Assembly: GCA_030998225.1 (NCBI GenBank)
Contig: JAPYXD010000741.1
Span: 1,674,001-1,738,000 of the forward strand
Direction: 5' to 3'
Source: Diplolepis rosae
Taxonomy: Eukaryota; Arthropoda; Insecta; Hymenoptera; Diplolepididae
DNA: 64,000 nucleotides
Under the pieces are notes generated by a model. The model worked only from the letters and a program-made list of their open reading frames with translations. It had not been told where the DNA came from and did not search any database. How positions within the stretch are numbered: the stretch's first letter is position 1; the number at the start of each line of letters is the position of its first letter. Both the position numbers and the translations under genes were made by a program. Shown here one piece after another: positions 35,200 through 51,949 of the stretch.

Positions 35200-38100
35200 C
35201 GGCACGTTATTCTAAATAAGATTGAAATAAAATATAAGATTAAAGAACAACATCCTGGTTGTATTAAACACTCAGCACGTTATTCGAAATAAGATTGAAA
35301 TAAAATATAAAATCACGTATCAACTGCCTGGCTGTATTAAACACTCAACACTTTATTCAAGTAAGATTAAAATAAAACATAAGATTAAAGAACAACATCC
35401 TGGTTGTATTAAACACTCAGCACGTTATTCGAAATAAGATTGAAATAAAATATAATATCACGTATCAACTGCCTGGCTGTATTAAACACTCAACAGTTTA
35501 TTCATGTAAGATTAAAATAAAACATAAGATTAAAGAACAACATCCTGGTTGTATTATACATTCAACACCTTATACAAGTGAGATTAAAATAAAATGCAAA
35601 ATCAAAGAACAATTACCTGGTTGTATTAAACACACAAGACGTTATTCAAGTAGGATTAAAATAAAATATAAGATCGAAGAACAACTGCCTGGTTGTAGTA
35701 AACACTCAAAGCGTTATTCAAGTAGGATTAAAATAAAATATAAGACCGAAGAACAACTGCCTGGTTGTAGTAATCACTCAGCACGTTATTCAAAATAAGA
35801 TTGAAATGAATTATAAGATAAAAGAACAACTGCCTGGTGGTATTAAACACTCAGAAAGTTATTCAAGTGTGATTAAAATAATATATAAAATGAAATAACA
35901 ACTGCCTGGTTGTATTAAACACTTTATTCAAGTAAGATTAAAATAAAACATAAGATTAAAGAACAACTGCCTGGTTGTATTTAACACTCAGCAAGTTATT
36001 CAGGTGTGATTAAATTGAAACATAAAATGAATGAATAATTGCATGGTGGTATTAAACACACAGAAAGTTATTCAAGTGTGATTAAAATAATATATCAAAT
36101 GAAATAACAACTGCCTGGTTGTATTAAACACTCAGCACGTTATTCAAAATTAGATTGAAATAAAATATAAAATCACGTATCAACTGCCTGGTTGTATAAA
36201 ACACTCAGCAAGTTATTCAAGTGTGATTAAAATAATATATAAAATGAAAGAACAACTGCCTGGTTCTATTATACATTCAACGCGTTATTCAAGTAAGATT
36301 ACAATAAAACATAAGATTAAAGAACAACATCCTGGTAGTATTAAACACATTTAGCACGTTATTCAAAATTAGATTGAAATAAAATATAAAATCACGTATC
36401 AACTGCCTGGTTGTATAAAACACTCAGCAAGTTATTCAAGTGTGATTAAAATAATATATAAAATGAAAGAACAACTGCCTGGTTCTATTATACATTCACC
36501 GCGTTATTCAATTTTGATTAAAATAAGACATAAGATTAAAGAACAACTACCTGGTTGTATTAAACACTCAAAGCGTTATTCGAAATAAGATTGAAATAAA
36601 ATATAAAATCACGTATCAACTGCCTGGTTGTATAAAACACTCAGCAAGTTATTCAAGTGTGATTAAAATAATATATCAAATGAAATAACAACTGCCTGGT
36701 TGTATTAAACACTCAGCACGTTATTCAAAATAAGATTGAAATAAAATATAAAATCACGTATCAACTGCCTGGTTGTATAAAACATTCAGAAAGTTATTCA
36801 AGTGTGATTAAAATAATATATAAAATGAAAGAACAAAGGCCTGGTTCTATTATACATTCAACGCGTTATTCAAGTAAGATTAAAATAAAACATAAGATTA
36901 AAGAACAACATCCTGGTTGTATTAAACACTCAGCACGTTATTCGAAATAAGATTGAAATAAAATATAAAATCACGTATCAACTGCCTGGCTGTATTAAAC
37001 ACTCAACACTTTATTCATGTAAGATTAAAATAAAACATAAGATTAAAGAACAACTGCCTGGTTGTATTTAACACTCGGCACGTTATTCTAAATAAGATTG
37101 AAATAAAATATAAGATAAAAGAACAACTGCCTGGTGGTTTTAAACACACACAAAATTATTCAAGTTTGATTAAATCAATATATAAAATGAAATAACAACT
37201 GCCTGGTTGTATTAAACACTCAGCACCTTATTCAACATAAGATTGAAATAAAATATAAAATCAAGTAACAACTGCCTGGTTGTATTAAACACTCGGCACG
37301 TTATTCTAAATAAGATTGAAATAAAATATAAGATTAAAGAACAACATCCTGGTTGTATCAAACACTCAGCACGTTATTCGAAATGAGATTGAAATAAAAT
37401 ATAAAATCACGTATCAACTGCCTGGCTGTATTAAACACTCAACACTTTATTCAAGTAAGATTAAAATAAAACATAAGATTAAAGAACAACATCCTGGTTG
37501 TATTAAACACTCAGCACGTTATTCGAAATAAGATTGAAATAAAATATAATATCACGTATCAACTGCCTGGCTGTATTAAACACTCAACAGTTTATTCATG
37601 TAAGATTAAAATAAAACATAAGATTAAAGAACAACATCCTGGTTGTATTATACATTCAACACCTTATACAAGTGAGATTAAAATAAAATGCAAAATCAAA
37701 GAACAATTACCTGGTTGTATTCAACACTCAACACGTTATTCAAGTAGGATTAAAATAAAATATAAGATCGAAGAACAACTGCCTGGTTGTAGTAAACACT
37801 TTATTCAAGTAAGATTAAAATAAGACATAAGATTAAAGAACAACTGCCTGGTTGTAGTAATCACTCAGCACGTTATTCAAAATAAGATTGAAATGAATTA
37901 TAAGATAAAAGAACAACTGCCTGGTGGTATTAAACACTCAGAAAGTTATTCAAGTGTGATTAAAATAATATATAAAATGAAATAACAACTGCCTGGTTGT
38001 ATTAAACACTTTATTCAAGTAAGATTAAAATAAAACATAAGATTAAAGAACAACTGCCTGGTTGTATTTAACACTCAGCACGTTATTCAGGTGTGATTAA

Positions 38101-41100
38101 ATTGAAACATAAAATGAATGAATAATTGCATGGTGGTATTAAACACACAGAAAGTTATTCAAGTGTGATTAAAATAATATATCAAATGAAATAACAACTG
38201 CCTGGTTGTATTAAACACTCAGCACGATATTCAAAATTAGATTGAAATAAAATATAAAATCACGTATCAACTGCCTGGTTGTATAAAACACTCAGCAAGT
38301 TATTCAAGTGTGATTAAAATAATATATAAAATGAAAGAACAACTGTCTGGTTCTATTATACATTCAACGAGTCATTCAAGTAAGATTACAATAAAACATA
38401 AGATTAAAGAACAACATCCTGGTAGTATTAAACACATTTAGCACGTTATTCAAAATTAGATTGAAATAAAATATAAAATCACGTATCAACTGCCTGGTGG
38501 TATTAAACACACAGAAAGTTATTCAAGTGTGATTAAAATAATATATAAAATGAAATAACAACTGCCTGGTTCTATTATACATTCAACGCGTTATTCAAGT
38601 AAGATTAAAATAAAACATAAGATTAAAGATCAACATCCTGGTTGTATTAAACACTCAACACCTTATTCGAAATAAGATTGAAATAAAATATAAAATCACG
38701 TATCAACTGCCTGGCTGTATTAAACACTCAACACTTTATTCAAGTAAGATTAAAATAAAACATAAGATTAAAGAACAACATCCTGGTTGTATTAAACACT
38801 CAGCACGTTATTCGAAATAAGATTGAAATAAAATATAATATCACGTATCAACTGCCTGGCTGTATTAAACACTCAACAGTTTATTCATGTAAGATTAAAA
38901 TAAAACATAAGATTAAAGAACAACATCCTGGTTGTATTATGCATTCAACACCTTATACAAGTAAGATTAGAATAAAATGCAAAATCAAAGAACAACTATC
39001 TGGTTGTATTAAACACTCAACACGTTATTCAAGTAGGATTAAAATAAAATATAAGATCGAAGAACAACTGCCTGGTTGTAGTAAACACTCAGCACGTTAT
39101 TCAAAATAAGATTGAAATGAAATATAAGATTAAAGAACAACATCCTGGTTGTATCAAACACTCAGCACGTTATTCGAAATGAGATTGAAATAAAATATAA
39201 AATCACGTATCAACTGCCTGGCTGTATTAAACACTCAACACTTTATTCATGTAAGATTAAAATAAAATATAAGATCGAAGAACAACTGCCTGGTTGTAGT
39301 AAACACTCAGCGCGTTATTAAAAATAAGATTGAAATGAAATATAATATAAAAGAACAGCTGCCGGGTTGTATTAAACACACAGCAAATTATTCAACTGTG
39401 ATTAAAATAATATATAACATGAATGAACAACTGCCTGGTTGTACTAAACACTCAGCACGTTATTCAAAATAAGATTGAAATAAAATATAAAATTAATTAA
39501 CAACTGCCTGGTTGTATTAAACACTCAACACGTTATTCAAGTAAGATTAAAGTAAAATGCAAAATCAAAGAACAACTATCTGGTTGTATTAAACACTCAA
39601 CACGTTATTCAAGTAAGATTAAAATAAAAATAGGATTAAAGAACAACTGCCTGGTTGTATTTGACACTCAGAACCTTATTCAACATAAGATTGAAATAAA
39701 ATATAAAATCAATTAACAACTGCCTGGTTGTATTAAACACTCGGCACGTTATTCTAAATAAGATTGAAATAAAATATAAGATAAAAGAACAACTGCCTGG
39801 TGGTTTTAAACACACAAAAAATTATTCAAGTTTGATTAAAATAATATATAAAATGAAATAACAACTGTCTGGTTGTATTAAATACTCAGCACGTTATTCG
39901 AAATAAGATTGAAATAAAATATAAAATCACGTATCAACTGCCTCGTTGTATAAAACACTCAGAAAGTTATTCAAGTGTGATTAAAATAATATATAAAATG
40001 AAAGAACAAATGCCTGGTTCTATTATACATGCAACGCGTTATTCAAGTAAGATTACAATAAAACATAAGATTAAAGAACAACATCCTGGTTGTATTAAAC
40101 ACTCATCACGTTATTCAAAATAAGATTGAAATAAAATATAAAATCACGTATCAACTGCCTGGTTGTATAAAACTCTCAGCAAGTTATTCAAGTGTGATTA
40201 AAATAATATATTAAATGAAATAACAACTGCCTGGTTGTATTAAACACTCAGCACGTTATTCAAAATTAGATTGAAATAAAATATAAAATCACGTATCAAC
40301 TGCCTGGTTGTATAAAACATTCAGCAAGTTATTCAAGTGTGATTAAAATAATATATAAAATGAAAGAACAAAGGCCTGGTTCTATTATACATTCAACGCG
40401 TTATTCAAGTAAGATTAAAATAAAACATAAGATTAAAGAACAACATCCTGGTTGTATTAAACACTCAGCACGTTATTCGAAATAAGATTGAAATAAAATA
40501 TAAAATCACGTATCAACTGCCTGGCTGTATTAAACACTCAACACTTTATTCATGTAAGATTAAAATAAAACATAAGATTAAAGAACAACATCCTGGTTGT
40601 ATTAAACACTCAGCACGTTATTCGAAATAAGATTGAAATAAAATATAAAATCACGTATCAACTGCCTGGCTGTATTAAACACTCAACACTTTATTCAAGT
40701 AAGATTAAAATAAAACATAAGATTAAAGAACAACATCCTGGTTGTATTAAACACTCAGCACGTTATTCGAAATAAGATTGAAATAAAATATAAAATCACG
40801 TATCAACTGCCTGGCTGTATTAAACACTCAACACTTTATTCATGTAAGATTAAAATAAAACATAAGATTAAAGAACAACATCCTGGTTGTATTAAACACT
40901 CAGCACGTTATTCGAAATAAGATTGAAATAAAATATAAAATCACGTATCAACTGCCTGGCTGTATTCTCAACACTTTATTCGAGTAGGATTAAAATAAAA
41001 TATAAGATCGAAGAACAACTGCCTGGTTGTATTTAACACTCCGCACCTTATTCTAAATAAGATTGAAATAAAATATAAGATAAAAGAACAACTGCCTGAT

Positions 41101-44100
41101 GGGATTAAACACACAAAAAGTTATTCAAGTTTGATTAAAATAATATATAAAATGAAATAACAACTGCCTGGTTGTATTAAACACTCAGCACCTTATTCAA
41201 CATAAGATTGAAATAAAACATGAAATAAATTAACAACTGCCTGGTTGTATTAAACACTCGGCACGTTATTCTAAATAAGATTGAAATAAAATATAATATA
41301 AAAGAACAACATCCTGGTTGTATCAAACACTCAGCACGTTATTCGAAATAAGATTGAAATAAAATATAAAATCACGTATCAACTGCCTGGCTGTATTAAA
41401 CACTCAACACTTTATTCAAGTAAGATTAAAATAAAACATAAGATTAAAGAACAACATCCTGGTTGTATTAAACACTCAGCACGTTATTCGAAATAAGATT
41501 GAAATAAAATATAAAATAAATTAACAACTGCCTGGTTGTATTAAACACTCAGCACTTTATTCATGTAAGATTAAAATAAAACATAAGATTAAAGAACAAC
41601 TGTCTGGTTGTATTTAACACTCCGCACCTTATTCAACATAAGATTGAAATAAAATATAAGATAAAAGAACAACTGCCTGGTGGTTTTAAACACACAAAAA
41701 ATTATTCAAGTTTGATTAAATCAATATATAAAATGAAATAACAACTGCCTGGTTGTATTAAACACTCAGCACCTTATTCAACATAAGATTGAAATAAAAT
41801 ATAAAATCAATTAACAACTGCCTGGTTGTATTAAACACTCGGCACGTTATTCTAAATAAGATTGAAATAAAATATAAGATTAAATAACAACATCCTGGTT
41901 GTATTAAACACTCAGCACGTTATTCGAAATAAGATTGAAATAAAATATAAAATCACGTATCAACTGCCTGGCTGTATTAAACACTCAACACTTTATTCAA
42001 GTAAAATTAAAATAAAACATAAGATTAAAGAACAACATCCTGGTTGTATTAAACACTCAGCACGTTATTCGAAATAAGATTGAAATAAAATATAATATCA
42101 CGTATCAACTGCCTGGCTGTATTAAACACTCAACAGTTTATTCATGTAAGATTAAAATAAAACATAAGATTAAAGAACAACATCCTGGTTGTATTATACA
42201 TTCAACACCTTATACAAGTGAGATTAAAATAAAATGCAAAATCAAAGAACAATTACCTGGTTGTATTAAACACACAAGACGTTATTCAAGTAGGATTAAA
42301 ATAAAATATAAGATAAAAGAACAACTGCCTGGTGGTATTAAACACTCAGAACGTTATTCAAGTAGGATTAAAATAAAATATAAGACCGAAGAACAACTGC
42401 CTGGTTGTAGTAATCACTCAGCACGTTATTCAAAATAAGATTGAAATGAATTATAAGATAAAAGAACAACTGCCTGGTGGTATTAAACACTCAGAAAGTT
42501 ATTCAAGTGTGATTAAAATAATATATAAAATGAAATAACAACTGCCTGGTTGTATTAAACACTTTATTCAAGTAAGATTAAAATAAAACATAAGATTAAA
42601 GAACAACTGCCTGGTTGTATTTAACACTCAGCAAGTTATTCAGGTGTGATTAAATTGAAACATAAAATGAATGAATAATTGCATGGTGGTATTAAACACA
42701 CAGAAAGTTATTCAAGTGTGATTAAAATAATATATCAAATGAAATAACAACTGCCTGGTTGTATTAAACACTCAGCACGTTATTCAAAATTAGATTGAAA
42801 TAAAATATAAAATCACGTATCAACTGCCTGGTTGTATAAAACACTCAGCAAGTTATTCAAGTGTGATTAAAATAATATATAAAATGAAAGAACAACGGCC
42901 TGGTTCTATTATACATTCACCGCGTTATTCAAGTAAGATTACAATAAAACATAAGATTAAAGAACAACATCCTGGTAGTATTAAACACATTTAGCACGTT
43001 ATTCAAAATTAGATTGAAATAAAATATAAAATCACGTATCAACTGCCTGGTTGTATTAAACACTCAGCAAATTATTCAAGTGTGATTATAATAATATATA
43101 AAATGAAATAACAACTGCCTGGTTCTATTATACATTCACCGCGTTATTCAATTGTGATTAAAATAAGACATAAGATTAAAGAACAACTACCTGGTTGTAT
43201 TAAACACTCAAAGCGTTATTCGAAATAAGATTGAAATAAAATATAAAATCACGTATCAACTGCCTGGTTGTATAAAACACTCAGCAAGTTATTCAAGTGT
43301 GATTAAAATAATATATCAAATGAAATAACAACTGCCTGGTTGTATTAAACACTCAGCACGTTATTCAAAATTAGATTGAAATAAAATATAAAATCACGTA
43401 TCAACTGCCTGGTTGTATAAAACATTCAGAAAGTTATTCAAGTGTGATTAAAATAATATATAAAATGAAAGAACAAAGGCCTGGTTCTATTATACATTCA
43501 ACGCGTTATTCAAGTAAGATTAAAATAAAACATAAGATTAAAGAACAACATCCTGGTTGTATTAAACACTCAGCACGTTATTCGAAATAAGATTGAAATA
43601 AAATATAAAATCACGTATCAACTGCCTGGCTGTATTAAACACTCAACACTTTATTCATGTAAGATTAAAATAAAACATAAGATTAAAGAACAACATCCTG
43701 GTTGTATTAAACACTCAGCACGTTATTCGAAATAAGATTGAAATAAAATATAAAATCACGTATCAACTGCCTGGCTGTATTAAACACTCAACACTTTATT
43801 CATGTAAGATTAAAATAAAACATAAGATTAAAGAACAACATCCTGGTTGTATTTAACACTCCGCACCTTATTCAACATAAGATTGAAATAAAACATAAGA
43901 TAAAAGAACAACTGCCTGGTGGTTTTAAACACACACAAAATTATTCAAGTTTGATTAAAACAATATATAAAATGAAATAACAACTGCCTGGTTGTATTAA
44001 ACACTCAGCACCTTATTCAACATAAGATTGAAATAAAATATAAAATCAAGTAACAACTGCCTGGTTGTATTAAACACTCGGCACGTTATTCTAAATAAGA

Positions 44101-45550
44101 TTGAAATAAAATATAAGATTAAAGAACAACATCCTGGTTGTATCAAACACTCAGCACGTTATTCGAAATGAGATTGAAATAAAATATAAAATCACGTATC
44201 AACTGCCTGGCTGTATTAAACACTCAACACTTTATTCAAGTAAGATTAAAATAAAACATAAGATTAAAGAACAACATCCTGGTTGTATTAAACACTCAGC
44301 ACGTTATTCGAAATAAGATTGAAATAAAATATAATATCACGTATCAACTGCCTGGCTGTATTAAACACTCAACAGTTTATTCATGTAAGATTAAAATAAA
44401 ACATAAGATTAAAGAACAACATCCTGGTTGTATTATACATTCAACACCTTATACAAGTGAGATTAAAATAAAATGCAAAATCAAAGAACAATTACCTGGT
44501 TGTATTAAACACACAAGACGTTATTCAAGTAGGATTAAAATAAAATATAAGATCGAAGAACAACTGCCTGGTTGTAGTAAACACTCAACACGTTATTCAA
44601 GTAAGATTAAAATAAAATATAAGACCGAAGAACAAATTCCTGGTTGTATTAAACACTCAGCACGTTATTCAAAATAAGATTGAAATGAATTATAAGATAA
44701 AAGAACAACTGCCTGGTGGTATTAAACACTCAGAAAGTTATTCAAGTGTGATTAAAATAATATATAAAATGAAATAGCAACTGCCTGGTTGTATTAAACA
44801 CTTTATTCAAGTAAGATTAAAATAAAACATAAGATTAAAGAACAACTGCCTGGTTGTATTTGACACTCAGCACGTTATTCAGGTGTGATTAAATTGAAAC
44901 ATAAAATGAATGAATAATTGCATGGTGGTATTAAACACACAGAAAGTTATTCAAGTGTGATTAAAATAATATATCAAATGAAATAACAACTGCCTGGTTG
45001 TATTAAACACTCAGCACGATATTCAAAATTAGATTGAAATAAAATATAAAATCACGTATCAACTGCCTGGTTGTATAAAACACTCAGCAAGTTATTCAAG
45101 TGTGATTAAAATAATATATAAAATGAAAGAACAACGGCCTGGTTCTATTATACATTCACCGCGTTATTCAAGTAAGATTACAATAAAACATAAGATTAAA
45201 GAACAACATCCTGGTAGTATTAAACACATTTAGCACGTTATTCAAAATTAGATTTAAATAAATTATAAAATCACGTATCAACTGCCTGCTTGTATAAAAC
45301 ACTCAGAAAGTTATTCAAGTGTGATTAAAATAATATATAAAATGAAATAACAACTGCCTGGTTCTATTATACATTGAACACGTTATTCAAGTAAGATTAA
45401 AATAAAACATAAGATTAAATATCAACATCCTGGTTGTATTAAACACTCAACACCTTATTCATGTAAGATTGAAATAAAATATAAAATCACGTATCAACTG
45501 CCTGGCTGTATTAAACACTCAACACTTTATTCAAGTAAGATTAAAATAAA
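35200..45550. repeat. Higher-order duplication of ~6.6-6.8 kb in the satellite
   Basis: The rare word CAGGTGTGATT lies at 36001 and 42641 (offset 6640) and at 38088 and 44880 (offset 6792). The rare AACACATTTAGCACG lies near 36345, 38426, 42984 and 45223, and CACACAAGACGTTATTC near 35635, 42277 and 44510. So a long block containing 35.2-38.7 kb was copied to 41.8-45.5 kb, with later indels. A subsidiary step of about 2.1-2.6 kb is also visible. Confidence 0.78.
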
Positions 45551-48500
45551 ACATAAGATTAAAGAACAACATCCTGGTTGTATTAAACACTCAGCACGTT
45601 ATTCGAAATAAGATTGAAATAAAATATAATATCACGTATCAACTGCCTGGCTGTATTAAACACTCAACAGTTTATTCATGTAAGATTAAAATAAAACATA
45701 AGATTAAAGAACAACATCCTGGTTGTATTATACATTCAACACCTTATACAAGTGAGATTAAAATAAAATGCAAAATCAAAGAACAATTACCTGGCTGTAT
45801 TAAACACTCAACACGTTATTCAAGTAAGATTAAAATAAAATATAAGATCGAAGAACAACTGCCTGGTTGTATTAAACACTCAGCACGTTATTCAAAATAA
45901 GATTGAAATGAAATATAAGATTAAAGAACAACATCCTGGTTGTATCAAACACTCAGCACGTTATTCGAAATGAGATTGAAATAAAATATAATATCACGTA
46001 TCAACTGCCTGGCTGTATTAAACACTCAACAGTTTATTCATGTAAGATTAAAATAAAATATAAGATCGAAGAACAACTGCCTCGTTGTAGTAAACACTCA
46101 GCGCGTTGTTCAAAATAAGATTTACATGAAATATAATATAAAAGAACAGCTGCCGGGTTGTATTAAACACACAGCAAATTATTCAACTGTGATTAAAATA
46201 ATATATAACATGAATGAACAACTGCCTGGTTGTACTAAACACTCAGCACGTTATTCAAAATAAGATTGAAATAAAATATAAAATTAATTAACAACTGCCT
46301 GGTTGTATTAAACACTCAACACGTTATTCAAGTAAAATTAAAGTAAAATGCAAAATCAAATAACAACTACATGGTTGTATTAAACACTCAACACGTTATT
46401 CAAGTAAGATTGAAATAAAACATAGGATAAAAGAACAACTGCCTGGTTGTATTTGACACTCAGAACCTTATTCAACATAAGATTGAAATAAAATATAAAA
46501 TTAATTAACAACTGCCTGGCTGTATTAAACACTCGGCACGTTATTCTAAATAAGATTGAAATAAAACATAAGATTAAAGAACAACTGCCTGGTGGTTTTA
46601 AACACACAAAAAGTTATTCAAGTGTGATTAAAATAATATATAAAATGTAATAACAACTGTCTGGTTGTATTAAATACTCAGCACGTTATTAAAAATAAGT
46701 TTGAAATAAAATATAAAATCAAGTATCAACTGCCTGGTGGTATTAAACACTCAGAAAGTTATTCAAGTGTGATTAAAATAATATATAAAATGAAATAACA
46801 AATGCCTGGTTCTATTATACATTCAACGCGTTATTCAAGTAAGATTAAAATAAAACATAAGATTAAAGAACAACATCCTGGTTGTATTAAACACTCATCA
46901 CGTTATTCAACATAAGATTGAAATAAAATATAAAATCAAGTATCAACTGCCTGGTTGTGTAAAACTCTCAGCAAATTATTCAAGTGTGATTAAAATAATA
47001 TATCAAATGAAATAACAACTGCCTGGTTGTATTAAACACTCAGCACGTTATTCAAAATTAGATTGAAATAAAATATAAAATCACGTATCAACTGCCTGGT
47101 TGTATAAAACATTCAGAAAGTTATTCAAGTGTGATTAAAATAATATATAAAATGAAAGAACAAAGGCCTGGTTCTATTATACATTCAACGCGTTATTCAA
47201 GTAAGATTAAAATAAAACATAAGATTAAAGAACAACATCCTGGTTGTATTAAACACTCAGCACGTTATTCGAAATAAGATTGAAATAAAATATAAAATCA
47301 CGTATCAACTGCCTGGCTGTATTAAACACTCAACACTTTATTCATGTAAGATTAAAATAAAACATAAGATTAAAGAACAACATCCTGGTTGTATTAAACA
47401 CTCGGCACGTTATTCTAAATAAGATTGAAATAAAATATAAAATCACGTATCAACTGCCTGGCTGTATTAAACACTCAACACTTTATTCATGTAAGATTAA
47501 AATAAAACATAAGATTAAAGAACAACTGCCTGGTTGTATTAAACACTCAGCACCTTATTCAAAATAAGATTGAAATAAAATATAAGATAAAAGAACAACT
47601 GCCTGGTGGTTTTAAACACACAAAAAATTATTCAAGTTTGATTAAATCAATATATAAAATGAAATAACAACTGCCTGGTTGTATTAAACACTCAGCACCT
47701 TATTCAACATAAGATTGAAATAAAATATAAAATCAAGTAACAACTGCCTGGTTGTATTAAACACTCGGCACGTTATTCTAAATAAGATTGAAATAAAATA
47801 TAAGATTAAAGAACAACATCCTGGTTGTATCAAACACTCAGCACGTTATTCGAAATAAGATTGAAATAAAATATAAAATCACGTATCAACTGCCTGGCTG
47901 TATTAAACACTCAACACTTTATTCAAGTAAGATTAAAATAAAACATAAGATTAAAGAACAACATCCTGGTTGTATTAAACACTCAGCACGTTATTCGAAA
48001 TAAGATTGAAATAAAATATAAAATCACGTATCAACTGCCTGGCTGTATTAAACACTCAACACTTTATTCATGTAAGATTAAAATAAAACATAAGATTAAA
48101 GAACAACTGTCTGGTTGTATTTAACACTCCGCACCTTATTCAACATAAGATTGAAATAAAATATAAGATAAAAGAACAACTGCCTGGTGGTTTTAAACAC
48201 ACAAAAAATTATTCAAGTTTGATTAAATCAATATATAAAATGAAATAACAACTGCCTGGTTGTATTAAACACTCAGCACCTTATTCAACATAAGATTGAA
48301 ATAAAATATAAAATCAATTAACAACTGCCTGGTTGTATTAAACACTCGGCACGTTATTCTAAATAAGATTGAAATAAAATATAAGATTAAAGAACAACAT
48401 CCTGGTTGTATTAAACACTCAGCACGTTATTCGAAATAAGATTGAAATAAAATATAAAATCACGTATCAACTGCCTGGCTGTATTAAACACTCAACACTT

Positions 48501-51500
48501 TATTCAAGTAAAATTAAAATAAAACATAAGATTAAAGAACAACATCCTGGTTGTATTAAACACTCAGCACGTTATTCGAAATAAGATTGAAATAAAATAT
48601 AATATCACGTATCAACTGCCTGGCTGTATTAAACACTCAACAGTTTATTCATGTAAGATTAAAATAAAACATAAGATTAAAGAACAACATCCTGGTTGTA
48701 TTATACATTCAACACCTTATACAAGTGAGATTAAAATAAAATGCAAAATCAAAGAACAATTACCTGGTTGTATTAAACACTCAACACGTTATTCAAGTAG
48801 GATTAAAATAAAATATAAGATCGAAGAACAACTGCCTGGTTGTAGTAAACACTCAGCACGTTATTCAAAATAAGATTGAAATGAAATATAATATAAAAGA
48901 ACGGCTGCCGGGTTGTATTAAACACACAGCAAATTATTCAACTGTGATTAAAATAATACATAACATGAATGAACAACTGCCTGGTTGTACTAAACACTCA
49001 GCACGTTATTCAAAATAAGATTGAAATAAAATATAAAATTAATTAACAACTGCCTGGTTGTATTAAACACTCAACACGTTATTCAAGTAAGATTAAAATA
49101 AAACATAAGATTAAAGAACAAAATCCTGGTTGTATTAAACACTCAGCACGTTATTCGAAATAAGATTGAAATAAAATATAATATCACGTATCAACTGCCT
49201 GGCTGTATTAAACACTCAACAGTTTATTCATGTAAGATTAAAATAAAATATAAGATCCAAGAACAACTGCCTGGTTGTAGTAAACACTCAGCGCGTTATT
49301 CAAAATAAGATTGAAATGAAATATAATATAAAAGAACAGCTGCCGGGTTGTATTAAACACACAGCAAATTATTCAACTGTGATTAAAATAATATATAACA
49401 TGAATGAACAACTGCCTGGTTGTACTAAACACTCAGCACGTTATTCAAAATAAGATTGAAATAAAATATAAAATTAATTAACAACTGCCTGGTTGTATTA
49501 AACACTCAACACGTTATTCAAGTAAGATTAAAGTAAAATGCAAAATCAAATAACAACTACATGGTTGTATTAAACACTCAACACGTTATTCAAGAAAGAT
49601 TAAAATAAAAATAGGATTAAAGAACAACTGCCTGGTTGTATTTGACACTCAGAACCTTATTCAACATAAGATTGAAATAAAATATAAAATCAATTAACAA
49701 CTGCCTGGCTGTATTAAACACTCGGCACGTTATTCTAAATAAGATTGAAATAAAATATAAGATAAAAGAACAACTGCCTGGTGGTTTTAAACACACAAAA
49801 AGTTATTCAAGTGTGATTAAAATAATATATAAAATGAAATAACAACTGCCTGGTTGTATTAAACACTCAGCACGTTATTCAAAATAAGATTGAAATAAAA
49901 TATAAAATCACGTATCAACTGCCTGGTTGTATTAAACACTCAGAAAGTTATTCAAGTGTGATTAAAATAATATATAAAATGAAATAACAAATGCCTGGTT
50001 CTATTATACATTCAACGCGTTATTCAAGTAAGATTAAAATAAAACATAAGATTAAAGAACAACATCCTGGTTGTATTAAACACTCAGCACGTTATTCGAA
50101 ATAAGATTGAAATAAAATATAAAATCACGTATCAACTGCCTGGCTGTATTAAACACTCAACACTTTATTCATGTAAGATTAAAATAAAACATAAGATTAA
50201 AGAACAACATCCTGGTTGTATTAAACACTCAGCACGTTATTCGAAATAAGATTGAAATAAAATATAAAATCACGTATCAACTGCCTGGCTGTATTAAACA
50301 CTCAACACTTTATTCATGTAAGATTAAAATAAAACATAAGATTAAAGAACAACTGTCTGGTTGTATTTAACACTCCGCACCTTATTCAACATAAGATTGA
50401 AATAAAATATAAGATAAAAGAACAACTGCCTGGTGGTTTTAAACACACAAAAAATTATTCAAGTTTGATTAAATCAATATATAAAATGAAATAACAACTG
50501 CCTGGTTGTATTAAACACTCAGCACCTTATTCAACATAAGATTGAAATAAAATATAAAATCAAGTAACAACTGCCTGGTTGTATTAAACACTCGGCACGT
50601 TATTCTAAATAAGATTGAAATAAAATATAAGATTAAAGAACAACATCCTGGTTGTATCAAACACTCAGCACGTTATTCGAAATGAGATTGAAATAAAATA
50701 TAAAATCACGTATCAACTGCCTGGCTGTATTAAACACTCAACACTTTATTCAAGTAAGATTAAAATAAAACATAAGATTAAAGAACAACATCCTGGGAGT
50801 AATAAACACATTTAGCACGTTATTCTAATTTAGATTGAAATGAAATATAAAATCAAGTATCAACTGCCTGGTTGTATAAAACACTCAGCAAGTTATTCAA
50901 GTGTGATTAAAATAATATATAAAATGAAAGAACAACTGCCTGGTTCTATTATACATTCAACGCGTTATTCAAGTACGATTAAAATAAAACATAAGATTAA
51001 AGAACAACTGCCTGGTTGTATTAAACACTCACATCGTTATTCGAAATAAGATTGAAATAAAATATAAAATCACGTATCAACTGCCTGGTTGTATTAAACA
51101 CTCAGCAAGTTATTCAAGTGTGATTAAAATAATATATCAAATGAAATAAAAACTGACTGGTTGTATTAAACACTCAGCACGTTATTAAAAATTAGATTGA
51201 AATAAAATATAAAATCACGTATCAACTGCCTGGTTGTATAAAACACTCAGCAAGTTATTCAAGTGTGATTAAAATAATATATAAAATGAAAGAACAACGG
51301 CCGGGTTCTATTAAACATTCACCGCGTTATTCAAGTGAGATTAAAATAAGACATAAGATTAAAGAACAACTACCTGGTTGTATTAAACACTCAAAGCGTT
51401 ATTCGAAATAAGATTGAAATAAAATATAAAATCACGTATCAACTGCCTGGTTGTATAAAACACTCAGCAAGTTATTCAACTGAGATGAAAATAATATATT

Positions 51501-51949
51501 AAATGAAATAACAACTGCCTGGTTGTATTAAACACTCAGCACGTTATTCAAAATTAGATTGAAATAAAATATAAAATCACGTATCAACTGCCTCGTTGTA
51601 TAAAACACTCAGCAAGTTATTCAAGTGTGATTAAAATAATATATAAAATGAAAGAACAAAGGCCTGGTTCTATTACACATTCAACGCGTTATTCAAGTAA
51701 GATTAAAATAAAACATAAGATTAAAGAACAACATCCTGGTTGTATTAAACACTCAGCACGTTATTCGAAATAAGATTGAAATAAAATATAAAATCACGTA
51801 TCAACTGCCTGGCTGTATTAAACACTCAACACTTTATTCATGTAAGATTAAAATAAAATATAAGATTAAAGAACAACATCCTGGTTGTATCAAACACTCA
51901 GCACGTTATTCGAAATGAGATTGAAATAAAATATAAAATCACGTATCAA

